DNA of 41,302 nt from Acetobacteraceae bacterium (GCA_025354865.1 JANXMB010000121.1:1-41302), one strand, 5' to 3'; counted from the stretch's first letter, positions 1-9,178 are shown. Numbers and translations are program-made. Notes: a model not told the origin generated them from the letters alone.

Positions 1-1011
1 CGATGGCCATCCGATCGCGCTGACGACGATATTTTTCGTGGTGTAGAGATCCGCCAACGGGCCGTATTGCAACTGAAAATAGGCATTGGCGCTGCCGACA
101 GACACGGCGCCGCCTTGGGAAAATGGTGAAAAAGTCGGGAAGACGACGTCCACCAGACTGCCGAGTGCGGTCGTTGCATAAACACTCGCGCTTTCCGACG
201 CGGCGATCTTGATGCCGGTGGGAATCCGAGCGGCAACATATTGAATTTGTTGGGCGAGATAGGCGTATTGGGATGGATTGCTGGCGAGGAAATCGCTGCC
301 GATATCGATGAACGGAATTTTCGTCAGGTCGGTCGCCGGGTTGTTCAGCAACGCGATCAGCGTGGCGATTTGGCTGTTGTTGGCGGCGAGTCCCGCCGGT
401 GTCGTCGGATCGGCCAAATACGCCGACGGAATGACCTGCAAACCGTGCGCAATCGCGCTGGTCACGGCGTAATCCATGCCATTCGACAGCGTATACAGCC
501 GCACCGCGTTGCCGATGTGTTGCACGATCGACATGTCCGTATCGATCTGGGTGTGGGATGGATAGGTCGCGCCTGCGCCGGGAATGGGGCCGTAATCGAT
601 CCCGTGAATCGCGCCGAGCGGCAGCGGCAGGGCAGTTTCGGTGGTGACGATGGTGGTAGCGGCGTCGGTGGCCGTCGCGCCGCCGGTATCGCTCGCGGCG
701 ATGGTCAGCGTGGTGGGCACCGTCGTGCCGGGGGAGGCTTCGTGGTAATAGGTCGGGGTGAAGACCAGTGCGTCCAGCGCCGTTGTGACGGCAGCGGCGG
801 AGCCCGACACGGTATAAACCCCGGCGGTTGCATCGTAGGTGCCGCTGCCGAGATTGGTCAGTGTGCCGTGGGCGGCGGCGGACAGGCTTACGCGAACGGT
901 GACGGTCTGGCCGGCGACCGAATCTTGGATGGCGACATTGTTGAACGGCCGGGTTGTCGTCACATCGGTGACGGTCTGGTCGCCGAACGTGTTGACGATG
1001 GCGATGGTCAC
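1..1011 (-). CDS. GH17-like secreted protein, catalytic residues replaced (3' end outside window)
   Basis: The frame is open from the proposed GTG at 1011 to the window edge (337 codons seen, C-terminus missing). Residues 1-125 form a beta-rich Ig/cadherin-like domain of the kind often found at the start of Acetobacteraceae surface proteins. Residues 133-337 resemble the TIM barrel of glycoside hydrolase family 17 (beta-1,3-glucanase): IDYGPIP at 138-144, RLYTL at 171-175 and the closing GWPS at 334-337. The two glutamates that family 17 uses appear to be absent. The acid/base GNE motif reads GSD (238-240), and the nucleophile position before GWPS reads SAIGWPS (Ala332). The protein may therefore bind glucan without cutting it. 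Start choice is uncertain: an in-frame TGA lies just upstream, a TTG is also possible, and the Shine-Dalgarno site is weak. No signal peptide is visible in the part seen, so export would need another route. Confidence 0.7.
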   Translation of the reverse strand, partial: MTIAIVNTFGDQTVTDVTTTRPFNNVAIQDSVAGQTVTVRVSLSAAAHGTLTNLGSGTYDATAGVYTVSGSAAAVTTALDALVFTPTYYHEASPGTTVPTTLTIAASDTGGATATDAATTIVTTETALPLPLGAIHGIDYGPIPGAGATYPSHTQIDTDMSIVQHIGNAVRLYTLSNGMDYAVTSAIAHGLQVIPSAYLADPTTPAGLAANNSQIATLIALLNNPATDLTKIPFIDIGSDFLASNPSQYAYLAQQIQYVAARIPTGIKIAASESASVYATTALGSLVDVVFPTFSPFSQGGAVSVGSANAYFQLQYGPLADLYTTKNIVVSAIGWPS

Positions 1012-1306
1012 AGTTGCGCGCCTACCGCACAATCGCGCTCAGTCGTCGGCGGTGCATGTAGCAAGCGACGGCCCGAGGGAGCGTCGCAATGTTCCTGGAT
1101 GTCCATAACATCGCCCCTCGATCTCCGGGTGCCGTTCCGAGCGCCGGCATAATGGATACACGTCCCGAAGCTGCTAAAATTCCAGCGCCAAAGGGCCAGA
1201 TCGGTGTCAAATTGTCAAGTAAAGCTTCATTTTTTAAGCATTGATAAATTTTCATACAATCGTGTTCGTTCGGCGCACGATCCCGAAAAACGCGTCCGAA
1301 AAGGGA
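1012..1306. other. Intergenic region between GH17-like gene and tRNA-Gly
   Basis: About 295 bases without a convincing gene. The stretch 1208-1260 is markedly AT-rich compared with its surroundings. On the minus strand two TTGACA hexamers occur close together within this AT-rich stretch, but neither has a good -10 element at normal spacing. The region probably carries the promoter of the minus-strand GH17-like gene and the 3' trailer of the tRNA. Confidence 0.4.
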
Positions 1307-1380
1307 TGGAGCGGGTGACGGGAATCGAACCCGCACAGCCAGCTTGGAAGGCTGGGACTCTACCATTGAGCTACACCCGC
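1307..1380 (-). tRNA. tRNA-Gly (anticodon TCC)
   Basis: The minus strand folds as a complete cloverleaf. The acceptor arm pairs GCGGGTG with CACCCGC. The anticodon stem CCAGC/GCTGG encloses the loop CTTCCAA with anticodon TCC, and the T-loop is TTCGATT. The discriminator T and CCA are encoded (1307-1310). It reads glycine codon GGA, and GGG by wobble. Confidence 0.97.
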
Positions 1381-1481
1381 AATAGACCGGTCTTAAACGT
1401 CCTGCCGCCGCCGCGCAATCGTCTTCCCGTTCCCGGCTGCGCAGGCTAGGCTCCCGCCTGAAACCCTGCGTGGAGCATACC

Positions 1482-2831
1482 ATGAACGACGTCAGTACGC
1501 TGTTCGAAGCGGACAAGCGGCATCTGATCCACCCGCTGCACCATCCCAAAGACCACGCCTCGGCGAAAATCTTCGTCAGTGGCGAAGGCGCGATGCTGCG
1601 CACCGACGACGGCAAGGAATACATCGACGGTCTGTCCTGCCTCTGGAACGTCAACATCGGTCACGGCCGCAAGGAACTCGCGCAGGCCGCTGCTCGGCAG
1701 ATGGAGAAGTTGGGATACGCGTCCGCCTATGCCGGATTTTCGAACGAGCCGGCCATTCGCCTCGCCGAGCGGATCGTTGGTCTGTCGTATTCCAATATGG
1801 CCGCTGCGTATTTCACCACCGGGGGTGCGGAATCCAACGAATCCGCGTTCAAATTCGCCCGCTACTACTGGAAGCGCATGGGCAAGCCGGAGAAGGTCAA
1901 AATCCTCTCGCGCAGCTATGGCTACCATGGTGTGACGATGGCAGCCATGAGCGCCACCAGCCTGCCCGGCTACCAGAAAATGTTCGGCCCGATGGTGCCC
2001 AATTTCCATCAGGTCGTGCCACCCTACCCCTATCGTTGGCCGGGCAACGGCGATGCCGGGATCGGCGCGGCCGATGCGGTCGAGGAAGCCGTCCTCCACT
2101 ATGGTGCCGATAGCGTGGCCGCCATCATCTGCGAGCCGGTGATGGGCGCCGGCGGCGTTATCGTCCCGCCCCCCACCTACTTCCCCCGGCTGCGCGAAAT
2201 CTGCGATCGGCACGGCATCCTGCTGATCGCCGACGAGGTCATCACCGGCTTCGGTCGCACCGGGCGGTGGTTCGCGCTGGGGCACTGGGGGATCGAACCC
2301 GACCTCATGTCCTTCGCCAAAGGGGTCACGTCCGGCTACCTGCCGCTCGGCGGCGTCCTGGTGTCGAAGAAAATCCACGCCGCGATCGAAGACGCGCCGA
2401 TGGATGAGAAGTTTATGCACGCCGCCACCTATTCCGGGCACCCGGTCTGCTGCGCCGTCGGGCTGGCAAACATCGACATCGTCGAAAAAGAGGGGCTGGT
2501 GGAGCGCGCTGCCGTTATGGGCCGCAAGCTGCTGGCCGGGCTCGAAACCCTTCGTTCCCACCCCAATGTCGGCGATGTCCGCGGCCTCGGCATGCTTGGC
2601 GCCGTCGAGCTGGTCGAAGACCAAGGGTCGAAAAAGCCCGCGCTCGGCATGGGCGCGCGCGTGGTGGCCGAAGCCGGCAAGCGGGGGCTGATCATGCGCC
2701 AGCGTGCCGGTGGCGATGGGCCGCCCGCCAGCGGCGACTCCCTGTGTCTGGCCCCGCCGTTGATGACGCCGGAATCGACGCTGGAGCGGATCGTGCAAAT
2801 TGTCGGGGACTCGATCGTGGCGGCGGCTTGA
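1482..2831 (+). CDS. Class III PLP-dependent aminotransferase (omega-transaminase)
   Basis: A 449-residue fold-type I aminotransferase of the group that moves amino groups from omega-amino acids, polyamines or taurine to pyruvate or a similar keto acid. The PLP-phosphate and pyridine-binding region IADEVITGFGRTG contains Asp251, and the Schiff-base lysine is Lys280 in SFAKGVTSGY. The N-terminal LWNVNIGHG and YAGFSNEPA blocks are typical of the beta-alanine/putrescine/taurine:pyruvate subgroup. The ATG at 1482 is preferred over an in-frame GTG at 1470, because GGAG lies about six bases before it. It appears monocistronic, with a strong intrinsic terminator after the stop. The exact amine donor cannot be read from sequence. 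Confidence 0.9.
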   Translation: MNDVSTLFEADKRHLIHPLHHPKDHASAKIFVSGEGAMLRTDDGKEYIDGLSCLWNVNIGHGRKELAQAAARQMEKLGYASAYAGFSNEPAIRLAERIVGLSYSNMAAAYFTTGGAESNESAFKFARYYWKRMGKPEKVKILSRSYGYHGVTMAAMSATSLPGYQKMFGPMVPNFHQVVPPYPYRWPGNGDAGIGAADAVEEAVLHYGADSVAAIICEPVMGAGGVIVPPPTYFPRLREICDRHGILLIADEVITGFGRTGRWFALGHWGIEPDLMSFAKGVTSGYLPLGGVLVSKKIHAAIEDAPMDEKFMHAATYSGHPVCCAVGLANIDIVEKEGLVERAAVMGRKLLAGLETLRSHPNVGDVRGLGMLGAVELVEDQGSKKPALGMGARVVAEAGKRGLIMRQRAGGDGPPASGDSLCLAPPLMTPESTLERIVQIVGDSIVAAA

Positions 2832-2899
2832 AACCGAGCGGCGGCGCACAATTTTAAGGGGCGTGGCTGAGGCCACGAGACGTTTCCCCCTAAACTCGG

Positions 2900-2929
2900 C
2901 GGTGCCCACCCCCTGGGCACCGTTTTTTT
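2900..2929 (+). terminator. Rho-independent terminator after the aminotransferase gene
   Basis: A nine-pair stem CGGTGCCCA/TGGGCACCG with loop CCCCC (2900-2922) is followed by seven T residues. This is the clearest intrinsic terminator in the window. Confidence 0.9.
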
Positions 2930-2980
2930 GTTTTGTCGCGCTTTTCCGATAACCTGACGCAAACCTGTCAGGATCGCGCC

Positions 2981-3826
2981 ATGCCCCTACCGCTGCCAAC
3001 CCTCGATCACGTCGCGATCAATGTCCGCGACCAAATCGATGCCGGGGCCGAGGCGTACCGGCGCCTTGGCTTCACTCTGACGCCACGCGGCTATCACACC
3101 CTCGGGTCGATGAACCATCTGGCCATGTTCGGGACCGATTATCTGGAACTGATCGCGGTCCCGCCGGGCAGCACGAACCGACCGGATGTCATGGGCGCCC
3201 CGTTCGGTCTGAACGGGCTGGTGTTCGGGACCGAGGATTCCGCGTCCGTCCACGCCGCCTTGACCGAGGCCGGCGTGCCCTGCGGACCGCCGTTGGCGTT
3301 TTCCCGCCCGGTGATGCTGGACGATGGCACCTCGGGCGATGCCAGCTTCCGCACGGTGACGCTGACGCCCGGCACCGTCGCCGCCGGGCGGATCTATTTC
3401 TGCCACCACTTCACCCGGCAACTGGTCTGGCGCGATGCATGGCGGCACCACCCCAACGGCGCGATCGGCATCGTCCGGGCGGTCGTTTCAGCGCGCGATC
3501 CCGCCGTGTCCGGCGCCGTCTTCGCCCGCATGTTCGGGTCGGATGCGGTGCGGCCGATACCGGGCGGTTGTTCGCTGGCGGTGGGCTTGTCTCGGTTCGA
3601 TATTGTCGCGCCGGAGGCTCTGGTCGCCGCGTTCGGGGAAGCTGCGCCGTCTGGCGACGGGCGGGCGGAATTCATGGCGGCGCTGACACTGCGCACGCGT
3701 TCTTTGGATGCAACCGTCGCCGCCCTGCAAGCCGGCGGTGTGGCTGGCTACTGGCGGGAACCGGACCGCGTGGTGGTCCCCGCATCCGCTGCCTTCGGTT
3801 GCGCGCTGGAGTTTCGTGCGGACTAA
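2981..3826 (+). CDS. VOC (glyoxalase-like) family protein
   Basis: A 281-residue protein whose start, PTLDHVAINVRD, is the first beta strand of a vicinal-oxygen-chelate domain, followed by GTDYLELIAV, which carries the usual metal-ligand Glu position. The overall pattern resembles the Glyoxalase_3-like subgroup, with a second, more diverged VOC half after about residue 150. Such proteins bind a divalent metal and act as lyases, isomerases or dioxygenases. The reaction cannot be deduced here. The ATG at 2981 has AGGA eight bases upstream. An upstream in-frame TTG at 2933 lies inside the preceding terminator and is rejected. The gene runs convergent to the beta-oxidation gene. Confidence 0.8.
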   Translation: MPLPLPTLDHVAINVRDQIDAGAEAYRRLGFTLTPRGYHTLGSMNHLAMFGTDYLELIAVPPGSTNRPDVMGAPFGLNGLVFGTEDSASVHAALTEAGVPCGPPLAFSRPVMLDDGTSGDASFRTVTLTPGTVAAGRIYFCHHFTRQLVWRDAWRHHPNGAIGIVRAVVSARDPAVSGAVFARMFGSDAVRPIPGGCSLAVGLSRFDIVAPEALVAAFGEAAPSGDGRAEFMAALTLRTRSLDATVAALQAGGVAGYWREPDRVVVPASAAFGCALEFRAD

Positions 3827-3859
3827 AGTCGGCCGATCCGGATTGGCACCGAGCGAACC

Positions 3860-3883
3860 GCCGAAAGGCAGGAGCCTTCCGGC
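3860..3883. terminator. Hairpin between convergent genes
   Basis: GCCGAAAGGC and GCCTTCCGGC form a ten-base stem with one mismatch around loop AGGA. It lies between the stop of the VOC gene (3826) and the minus-strand stop at 3907, so it could stop transcription from both sides. It has no T tract. Confidence 0.5.
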
Positions 3884-3906
3884 AATTCGTTTCGTAATCG
3901 GTGCCG

Positions 3907-6015
3907 TTATACGAACGGCGCCGGCTTCGCATCCCGGAACGATGTGCCGCTTTCCGCCAACTGCCGCAGCAACGCCGAGGGCGCCCAGCGTTCGCCGTAT
4001 TGCTGATGCCAGCTCGCGATCTGGTTATACACGTCCCGCACGCCGATCCCGTCGGCCCAGAACATCAACCCGCCCCGATAACGCGGGAAACCGAACCCAT
4101 GCAGCCACATCACGTCGATGTCGCTCGCGCGGTAGGCCTTGCCTTCCTCCATGATCTTGCACGCCTCGTTGATCGAGGAGAACAACAGCCGGCGCAGAAT
4201 TTCCTCGTCGGTGAAGGTCTTCTGCCGCACGCCCATCTGGGTCGCGACCTGCGCGATCAGATCGGCGACGAACGGATCGGGGTGGGGGGTGCGATCGCTC
4301 TTGTCGTAACGATACCAACCGGCACCGGTCTTCTGGCCGAAGCGGCCCATCTCGACCAGCTTATCGGCGATGGGCAAGGTTCGGTAATTCGGGTTCGCGG
4401 CCAGTCGGCGCTTCCGCCCCTCCGCCCCGATGTCCAAACCGGCGAGATCGCCGACCGCGAACGGTCCCATCGGATAGCCGAAATCGATCATGACTTTATC
4501 GACTTGTTCCGGCAGGCAACCTTCTTCCAACAGAATGACCATTTCGCTGTTGAACGGCGCGCGCGAGCGGTTGGCGACGAACCCGTCGGTGTTGCCGGCA
4601 ATGGCGGAGATTTTGCCAATCCGCCGACCCAGTGCCATCGCGGTCGCCAAAGTATCCGGTGCGGCGCGCGGCGGGCGCACGACCTCCAGCAGTTTCATGA
4701 CGTTGGCGGGGGAGAAGAAATGCGTGCCGGCGATTTTTTCCGGCCGCTTGGTGACCGATGCCAGATCGTCGAGGTCCAATGCCGAGCTGTTGGAAAACAG
4801 GAAGGCGTCGGGATTCATCACGCGATCGAGCTGTTCGAAGACCGGCTTCTTCACGTCCATCCGTTCGAACACCGCTTCGACAACGACGTCGCAGTCGGCG
4901 ATATCGTCGTAGCCGGCGACGGGGTGAATGCGCGCCAAACGGCGATCCATTTCGTCCTGTGCCAGGCTGCCGCGTTTGACCGATGTGGCATAGTTGTTGC
5001 GAATTCGGTCCATCCCACGGGTCAGACCTTCTTCGGTCGCGTCCATGATGCGCACGTCGTAGCCGAAATCGGCGAACGACATGGCGATGCCGCCGCCCAT
5101 CGTACCGGCGCCGATAACGGCGGGCTTGGAGAAGTCGGCCGCTTTCATCGATGCTGGCATGTCCGGCAGCTTCGCCACCTCCCGTTCGGCGAAAAAGGCG
5201 TAGCGCAGGGCCTTGGCCTCATCGGCGTTTTCGAGTTCGAGGAACAGGTCCTGCTCCCGCTTCATGCCGTCTTCGAACGGCAGCGTGCAGGCTGCTTCCA
5301 CCGCCAGGATGCAGTTATAGGGCGCTTTTTGGTTGCGGGCGCGGCGGGCGATCGATTTGCGCATCGCGTCGAAAATGCCGGGGTCGGCATGCGCCGCACG
5401 ATCGCGCACGCGCGGCAGCGGCCGGATGTTGGCAACGGCGCGGGCTTTCTTGACGGCGGTTTCGCGCATATCGGCGCCGGCAGGGACCAACTCGTCGATG
5501 ATGCCGAGTTTCAGGGCCTCCGGCGCTGGCACGTGGCGACCGGATACGATCATTTCCAGCGCGACCTGCGGCCCGGCCAAACGCGGCAGGCGCTGCGTGC
5601 CGCCGCCGCCCGGCAGGATGCCGATCAGCACTTCCGGCAGGCCGACTTTGGCGGAGGGCACGGCGATGCGGTAATGGCATCCCATCGCGTTTTCCAATCC
5701 GCCGCCCAGCGCGAACCCGTGGATGGCCGCGACGATCGGCTTGGGGCTGCGATCCATGACGTCGTAGGTCCGCTCGCCCAGCGGCGCGCGTTTGCGACCG
5801 GTGCCGAAGCCACGGATATCGGCGCCGGCGATGAAGCTGCGGCCGTCGCCCATCAGCACCATGGCCTTGATGGCCGGATCCCCGTTGGCCTGATTCAGGC
5901 AGGCGATAATGCCATCGGCGACGCCTGGCCCGAGCGCATTGACGGGCGGGTAGTTGACAATGATGACGCCGATATCGCCGTCTTTTTCAAGGCGGACTAC
6001 GGGCTTGTCGGACAT
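3907..6015 (-). CDS. Bifunctional enoyl-CoA hydratase / 3-hydroxyacyl-CoA dehydrogenase
   Basis: A 702-residue two-domain beta-oxidation enzyme catalysing the hydration and NAD-dependent oxidation steps on acyl-CoA. The N-terminal crotonase domain has the oxyanion loop AGADIRGFG (64-72) and catalytic glutamates Glu108 (GGGLENA) and Glu128 (LPEVLIG). From about residue 298 the dehydrogenase domain shows the NAD motif GAGTMGGGI and the HFFSPA segment, then the C-terminal 3HCDH regions. Domain order and size match FadJ and the peroxisomal-type bifunctional enzyme. The ATG at 6015 is preceded by GAGGAAA at good spacing. No thiolase is adjacent, so the partner thiolase is encoded elsewhere. Confidence 0.93.
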   Translation of the reverse strand: MSDKPVVRLEKDGDIGVIIVNYPPVNALGPGVADGIIACLNQANGDPAIKAMVLMGDGRSFIAGADIRGFGTGRKRAPLGERTYDVMDRSPKPIVAAIHGFALGGGLENAMGCHYRIAVPSAKVGLPEVLIGILPGGGGTQRLPRLAGPQVALEMIVSGRHVPAPEALKLGIIDELVPAGADMRETAVKKARAVANIRPLPRVRDRAAHADPGIFDAMRKSIARRARNQKAPYNCILAVEAACTLPFEDGMKREQDLFLELENADEAKALRYAFFAEREVAKLPDMPASMKAADFSKPAVIGAGTMGGGIAMSFADFGYDVRIMDATEEGLTRGMDRIRNNYATSVKRGSLAQDEMDRRLARIHPVAGYDDIADCDVVVEAVFERMDVKKPVFEQLDRVMNPDAFLFSNSSALDLDDLASVTKRPEKIAGTHFFSPANVMKLLEVVRPPRAAPDTLATAMALGRRIGKISAIAGNTDGFVANRSRAPFNSEMVILLEEGCLPEQVDKVMIDFGYPMGPFAVGDLAGLDIGAEGRKRRLAANPNYRTLPIADKLVEMGRFGQKTGAGWYRYDKSDRTPHPDPFVADLIAQVATQMGVRQKTFTDEEILRRLLFSSINEACKIMEEGKAYRASDIDVMWLHGFGFPRYRGGLMFWADGIGVRDVYNQIASWHQQYGERWAPSALLRQLAESGTSFRDAKPAPFV

Positions 6016-6107
6016 GGAGCGTGTTTCCTCGGTGTGACTTGCCGGTAGGATAGGGGACGTCGCGCCACCCTGTCCACGACCGCCCCAACACCGGTAAACT
6101 GGCCCCC

Positions 6108-7598
6108 ATGATTCGTGTCGATTGCAAATGGTGGCTCGCGTTGCTCGGACTCTGCGCCGCGCTGACGGCACCGCTGCTTGTCGTCGATGTGCCGCCGCTG
6201 CTGGACTATCCGAACCATCTGGCGCGGGCCTTCGTGCTGGCGTCGCTGCCTGAGGATACGGTCCTCGGGGCGTTCTATGTGCCGCATTGGTCGGTCATTC
6301 CGAATCTGGCGCTGGATGTGCTGGCGCCGCCGCTGATGCATGTCCTGCCGGTGCATGTCGTCGGGCGGCTGACGATCGCGCTGGCCATGCTGCTCCCGGT
6401 GCTCGGCACCGTCGCCTACAACACCGCATTGGGCGGTCGCTGGTGGGGTTTCGGTGTCGGCGCGATCGCCTACCATTACTGTCTGTTGCTGGGTTTTTTG
6501 AATTTTTCCCTCGCATTGGGCGTGGCGATTCTGCTGGCAGCGGCCTGGGTCCGCTGGCGGGAGGCACGCCCCGCCCTCGCCATCGGGCTGGCCATCGCCG
6601 GCGCGCCGGTCCTGTTTCTATGCCACCTGATGGGTTTGGTGTGTTTCGGTTTGCTGATCGGCGGGGCGGAGTTGTGTGCGGTGGTCCGCCAGCCGCGGGG
6701 CATCGTCCGGCGCGGGCTGGTGCTGGCGGCGGTTTTCGCGACACCGGCCGGATTGTACGCGATGTCGGCGTTGGCGCCTTTGGGCGGCGATGCCGAATTC
6801 CTGCCGATCGGGACGAAACTGGCGCAACTGGCCACGGTTTTCACCGCCTATTCCTGGACCCTGGACATGGCGACGGCGGCGGTTGCCTTTGGCGTGCCGG
6901 CGGTGGGCGTGTGGCGAGGCTGGGGGCGGGTGCCCGGTCCGGCGGCTTATGCGGCGGGGTTGGTGGTTGCCGTGTTCGCCGCCGCGCCGTTCGCCTGGAA
7001 GGGCACCTATCTGCTCGACACCCGGTTCGCCGTCTTGCTGGCCTTCATGCTGTTCGCCTGTTTCGTGCCCCGGCGCCTGCCGCGCCTGGCGATCGCGGCG
7101 ATCGTTCTGGTTGTTGCGGCGCGCACGATTCTGCTGACGGCGGTGTGGGTGGATCACCGCAGCGACCTCGCCGCACTCCGGCAGGCGATGCAGCCGGTGC
7201 AGCCCGGTCAGGCGGTGTATGTCGCCCAGGCCGGGCAGCAGGAGCGGCCGGTCTATTGGGCCGCCAACCCGCACTGGCGGGCGCTGTCGGATGGAACCCG
7301 GACCGACGAGCATTGGGCCGCTTTGCTGCCGATCGAACGTCGCGCGTTTTGGCCGTTCCAGTTCGATATGCCGTCGCAGCAACCGATCGAAACACGCGAA
7401 CCGTATCGGACTCTGGCGGGGAAAGTAGGCCACGTGCCGACCTGGACCGAGGCGGCGGCCGCTAATGTTTGCGGGTTCGATTGGGTCCTGTTGCTGGAGG
7501 CCGATGCCTCCCCCGATCTGCCACCGGCCCGCTTCCGACCGGAGGTGCGATCGGGTTTTGCTGTGTTGTATCGGATCGAGGCCTGCGCGCCGGAATAG
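6108..7598 (+). CDS. Polytopic inner-membrane protein, possibly GT-C-like
   Basis: A 496-residue membrane protein with about ten hydrophobic segments between residues 8 and 345, then a roughly 150-residue soluble C-terminal part. The first external loop holds PPLLDYPNHLAR. Acidic residues in that loop, plus a soluble tail after many helices, are features of GT-C glycosyltransferases that use lipid-linked sugars. No further motif confirms this, so a function is not assigned. It is divergent from the beta-oxidation gene, with 92 bases between the two starts. Confidence 0.75.
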   Translation: MIRVDCKWWLALLGLCAALTAPLLVVDVPPLLDYPNHLARAFVLASLPEDTVLGAFYVPHWSVIPNLALDVLAPPLMHVLPVHVVGRLTIALAMLLPVLGTVAYNTALGGRWWGFGVGAIAYHYCLLLGFLNFSLALGVAILLAAAWVRWREARPALAIGLAIAGAPVLFLCHLMGLVCFGLLIGGAELCAVVRQPRGIVRRGLVLAAVFATPAGLYAMSALAPLGGDAEFLPIGTKLAQLATVFTAYSWTLDMATAAVAFGVPAVGVWRGWGRVPGPAAYAAGLVVAVFAAAPFAWKGTYLLDTRFAVLLAFMLFACFVPRRLPRLAIAAIVLVVAARTILLTAVWVDHRSDLAALRQAMQPVQPGQAVYVAQAGQQERPVYWAANPHWRALSDGTRTDEHWAALLPIERRAFWPFQFDMPSQQPIETREPYRTLAGKVGHVPTWTEAAAANVCGFDWVLLLEADASPDLPPARFRPEVRSGFAVLYRIEACAPE

Positions 7599-7608
7599 CG
7601 CAGGCTCG

Positions 7609-8649
7609 CTACAGCACCGCTGCGGCGACGACCCGCATGGCATCGACGCTGGCGCCTTTCAGCACCATCGTGCCGATATGGCCGTTTTTCGCGCAATCCT
7701 TCCACGCTGCCAGCCGGTCCGCGATCCGTTCGGCCGGCCCGCAGAGGGAGATTTCATCGACCAACCCATCCGGCACCAGCGCCGCCGCCTCGTTCCGTTT
7801 GCCGTCCAGATACAGGTCCTGGATGGCTTTGGCCTCGGCTTCGTATCCGAGGCGGATGGCGACATCGTTATAGTAATTCTTCTTCCGAGCGCCCATCCCG
7901 CCGATATACAGCGCCAGTTCCGGCTTGATCGCATCGCGGCAGGCCTGCACATCCGGCCCCAGTTTCACCCGCACGTACGGTGCCACGTTGTAACCGACAA
8001 GGTCGGCGGATCGGCCGGCGGCGACCCGGCCCTCGATCGTCGGAACCGTGACAATGTCCGGGCGTTCCGGGGAGTAGAAAATCGGCAGATTGCCGTCCGC
8101 GACCTCCCCCGAGTTGCGCAGGCCGGCGGGGGTGATCGACGCGGTGAAGAATTTCACGTCGGGATTGCCGTGCGCGATGCTGCGCAGCGGGCGGCCGAGA
8201 CCCGAGGCCATCGGGCCGGTCAACGGAATGTCGTAATGCTCGCCATGAAATTCGAGCGGCTTTTCCCGCGCCAGGATCTGCTTGACGATGGCAATGTATT
8301 CCTTCGTCCGGGTCATCGGCTTGCCGAAGGGCACGCCGTGCCAGCCCTCGACCACCTGCGGGCCGGAGGCGCCGACGCCGCAGATGAAACGGTTGCCCGA
8401 TAACGCCTGCAACGACAGCACCGTCATGGCCGCGCAGGCCGGGGTGCGGGCGGGCATTTGCATGATGCCGGTGCCGGCCATGATTTTCGTGGTCCGCGCC
8501 AGGATCCAGGCGACCGGCGATACCGCGTCGGTGCTATAAGCCTCCCCGGTCCAAACCTGGGAGAACCCCAGCCGCTCGGCTTCGAGGACCCTGTCCATAT
8601 CGAGCTTCGGGTGCGGGCCGGACATATCGACGGTAATGCCGAGTTGCAT
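7609..8649 (-). CDS. Luciferase-like (LLM class) flavin/F420-dependent oxidoreductase
   Basis: A 346-residue single-domain protein of the bacterial luciferase TIM-barrel superfamily. Recognisable parts are the N-terminal MQLGITVDM strand, EAERLGFSQVWTGEAY, the ARTTKIMAGTGI strand and the GNRFICGVGASGPQV segment. The layout is closest to the F420-dependent methylene-H4MPT reductase-like group, but the cofactor (FMN or F420) cannot be decided from the sequence. AGGAG lies eight bases before the ATG. It is divergently arranged with the DUF1330 gene, sharing a 150-base control region. Confidence 0.85.
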   Translation of the reverse strand: MQLGITVDMSGPHPKLDMDRVLEAERLGFSQVWTGEAYSTDAVSPVAWILARTTKIMAGTGIMQMPARTPACAAMTVLSLQALSGNRFICGVGASGPQVVEGWHGVPFGKPMTRTKEYIAIVKQILAREKPLEFHGEHYDIPLTGPMASGLGRPLRSIAHGNPDVKFFTASITPAGLRNSGEVADGNLPIFYSPERPDIVTVPTIEGRVAAGRSADLVGYNVAPYVRVKLGPDVQACRDAIKPELALYIGGMGARKKNYYNDVAIRLGYEAEAKAIQDLYLDGKRNEAAALVPDGLVDEISLCGPAERIADRLAAWKDCAKNGHIGTMVLKGASVDAMRVVAAAVL

Positions 8650-8738
8650 AGGTTTTCTCCTGACGTTTCGGCGCGAATGCTGCGCGGATGGGCGCCGGGG
8701 TCAAGGGGCCTCGGCAGCGATGCCCACAGCAACCCCGA

Positions 8739-8766
8739 TTGACACCGCACCCGCCCTGCGTATCCC
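8739..8766 (+). promoter_or_regulatory. Possible sigma70 promoter for the DUF1330 gene
   Basis: A perfect TTGACA (8739-8744), a 16-base spacer and TATCCC (8761-8766) lie 34 bases before the ATG at 8800. The -10 element is weak. Confidence 0.35.
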
Positions 8767-8799
8767 TGCCGCTGCAACCACCGACACATGAGGATTCCC

Positions 8800-9090
8800 A
8801 TGGCTAAGGCTTATTGGATTAGCGCCTATCGTTCGATCTCCGATCTCGACAAGCTAGCCGCCTATGCCAAGCTCGCGGCGCCGGCGATTCAAGCGGCCGG
8901 TGGCCGGTTCCTAGCGCGTGGCGTTGCCGCCAAGACCTATGAGAACGGGATGATGCAGCGCACGACGTTGATCGAATTCGACAGTGTCGAACAAGCGATC
9001 GCCGCGCACGACACCCCCGGCTACCAGGCCGCCCTCGCAGCCCTGGGCGACGGCGCCGACCGCGATATCCGGATCGTCGAAGGCGTCTGA
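8800..9090 (+). CDS. DUF1330 family protein
   Basis: A 96-residue ferredoxin-fold (dimeric alpha/beta-barrel) protein. It begins MAKAYWISAYRSI, continues through GGRFLARG and TLIEFDSVEQAIAAHDTPGYQAAL, and closes with DRDIRIVEGV, the usual order of DUF1330 proteins at the usual length of about 95 residues. The biochemical role of the family is not established. The ATG at 8800 is chosen over the one at 8788 because AGGA sits just before it. Confidence 0.9.
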   Translation: MAKAYWISAYRSISDLDKLAAYAKLAAPAIQAAGGRFLARGVAAKTYENGMMQRTTLIEFDSVEQAIAAHDTPGYQAALAALGDGADRDIRIVEGV

Positions 9091-9178
9091 TCCGGCGCGG
9101 CGGAATATCCTAGCAGGTTGCCGTAAACGGGATCGGTGTTGCCCCGACGATTCAGGTCGGCCAGGGCGACCCGTCGGA

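Noticed and set aside
22-1152. Plus-strand open frames over the GH17-like gene
   Set aside because: The minus-strand translation is continuous and shows a recognisable domain. The plus-strand frames have low-complexity Gly/Arg/Val composition.
1201-1260. Two TTGACA hexamers on the minus strand upstream of the GH17-like gene
   Set aside because: No acceptable -10 element is found at 16-18 bases from either one, so no promoter was called.
1301-1320. tRNA-Gly as an integration site for a genomic island
   Set aside because: No integrase gene and no duplicated tRNA 3' end were seen within the window.
3901-6048. A 715-codon open frame on the plus strand opposite the bifunctional beta-oxidation gene
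   Set aside because: It is rich in His, Gly, Arg and Asp with no domain pattern. It is the antisense of a clearly recognised gene, and long shadow frames are expected at this GC content.
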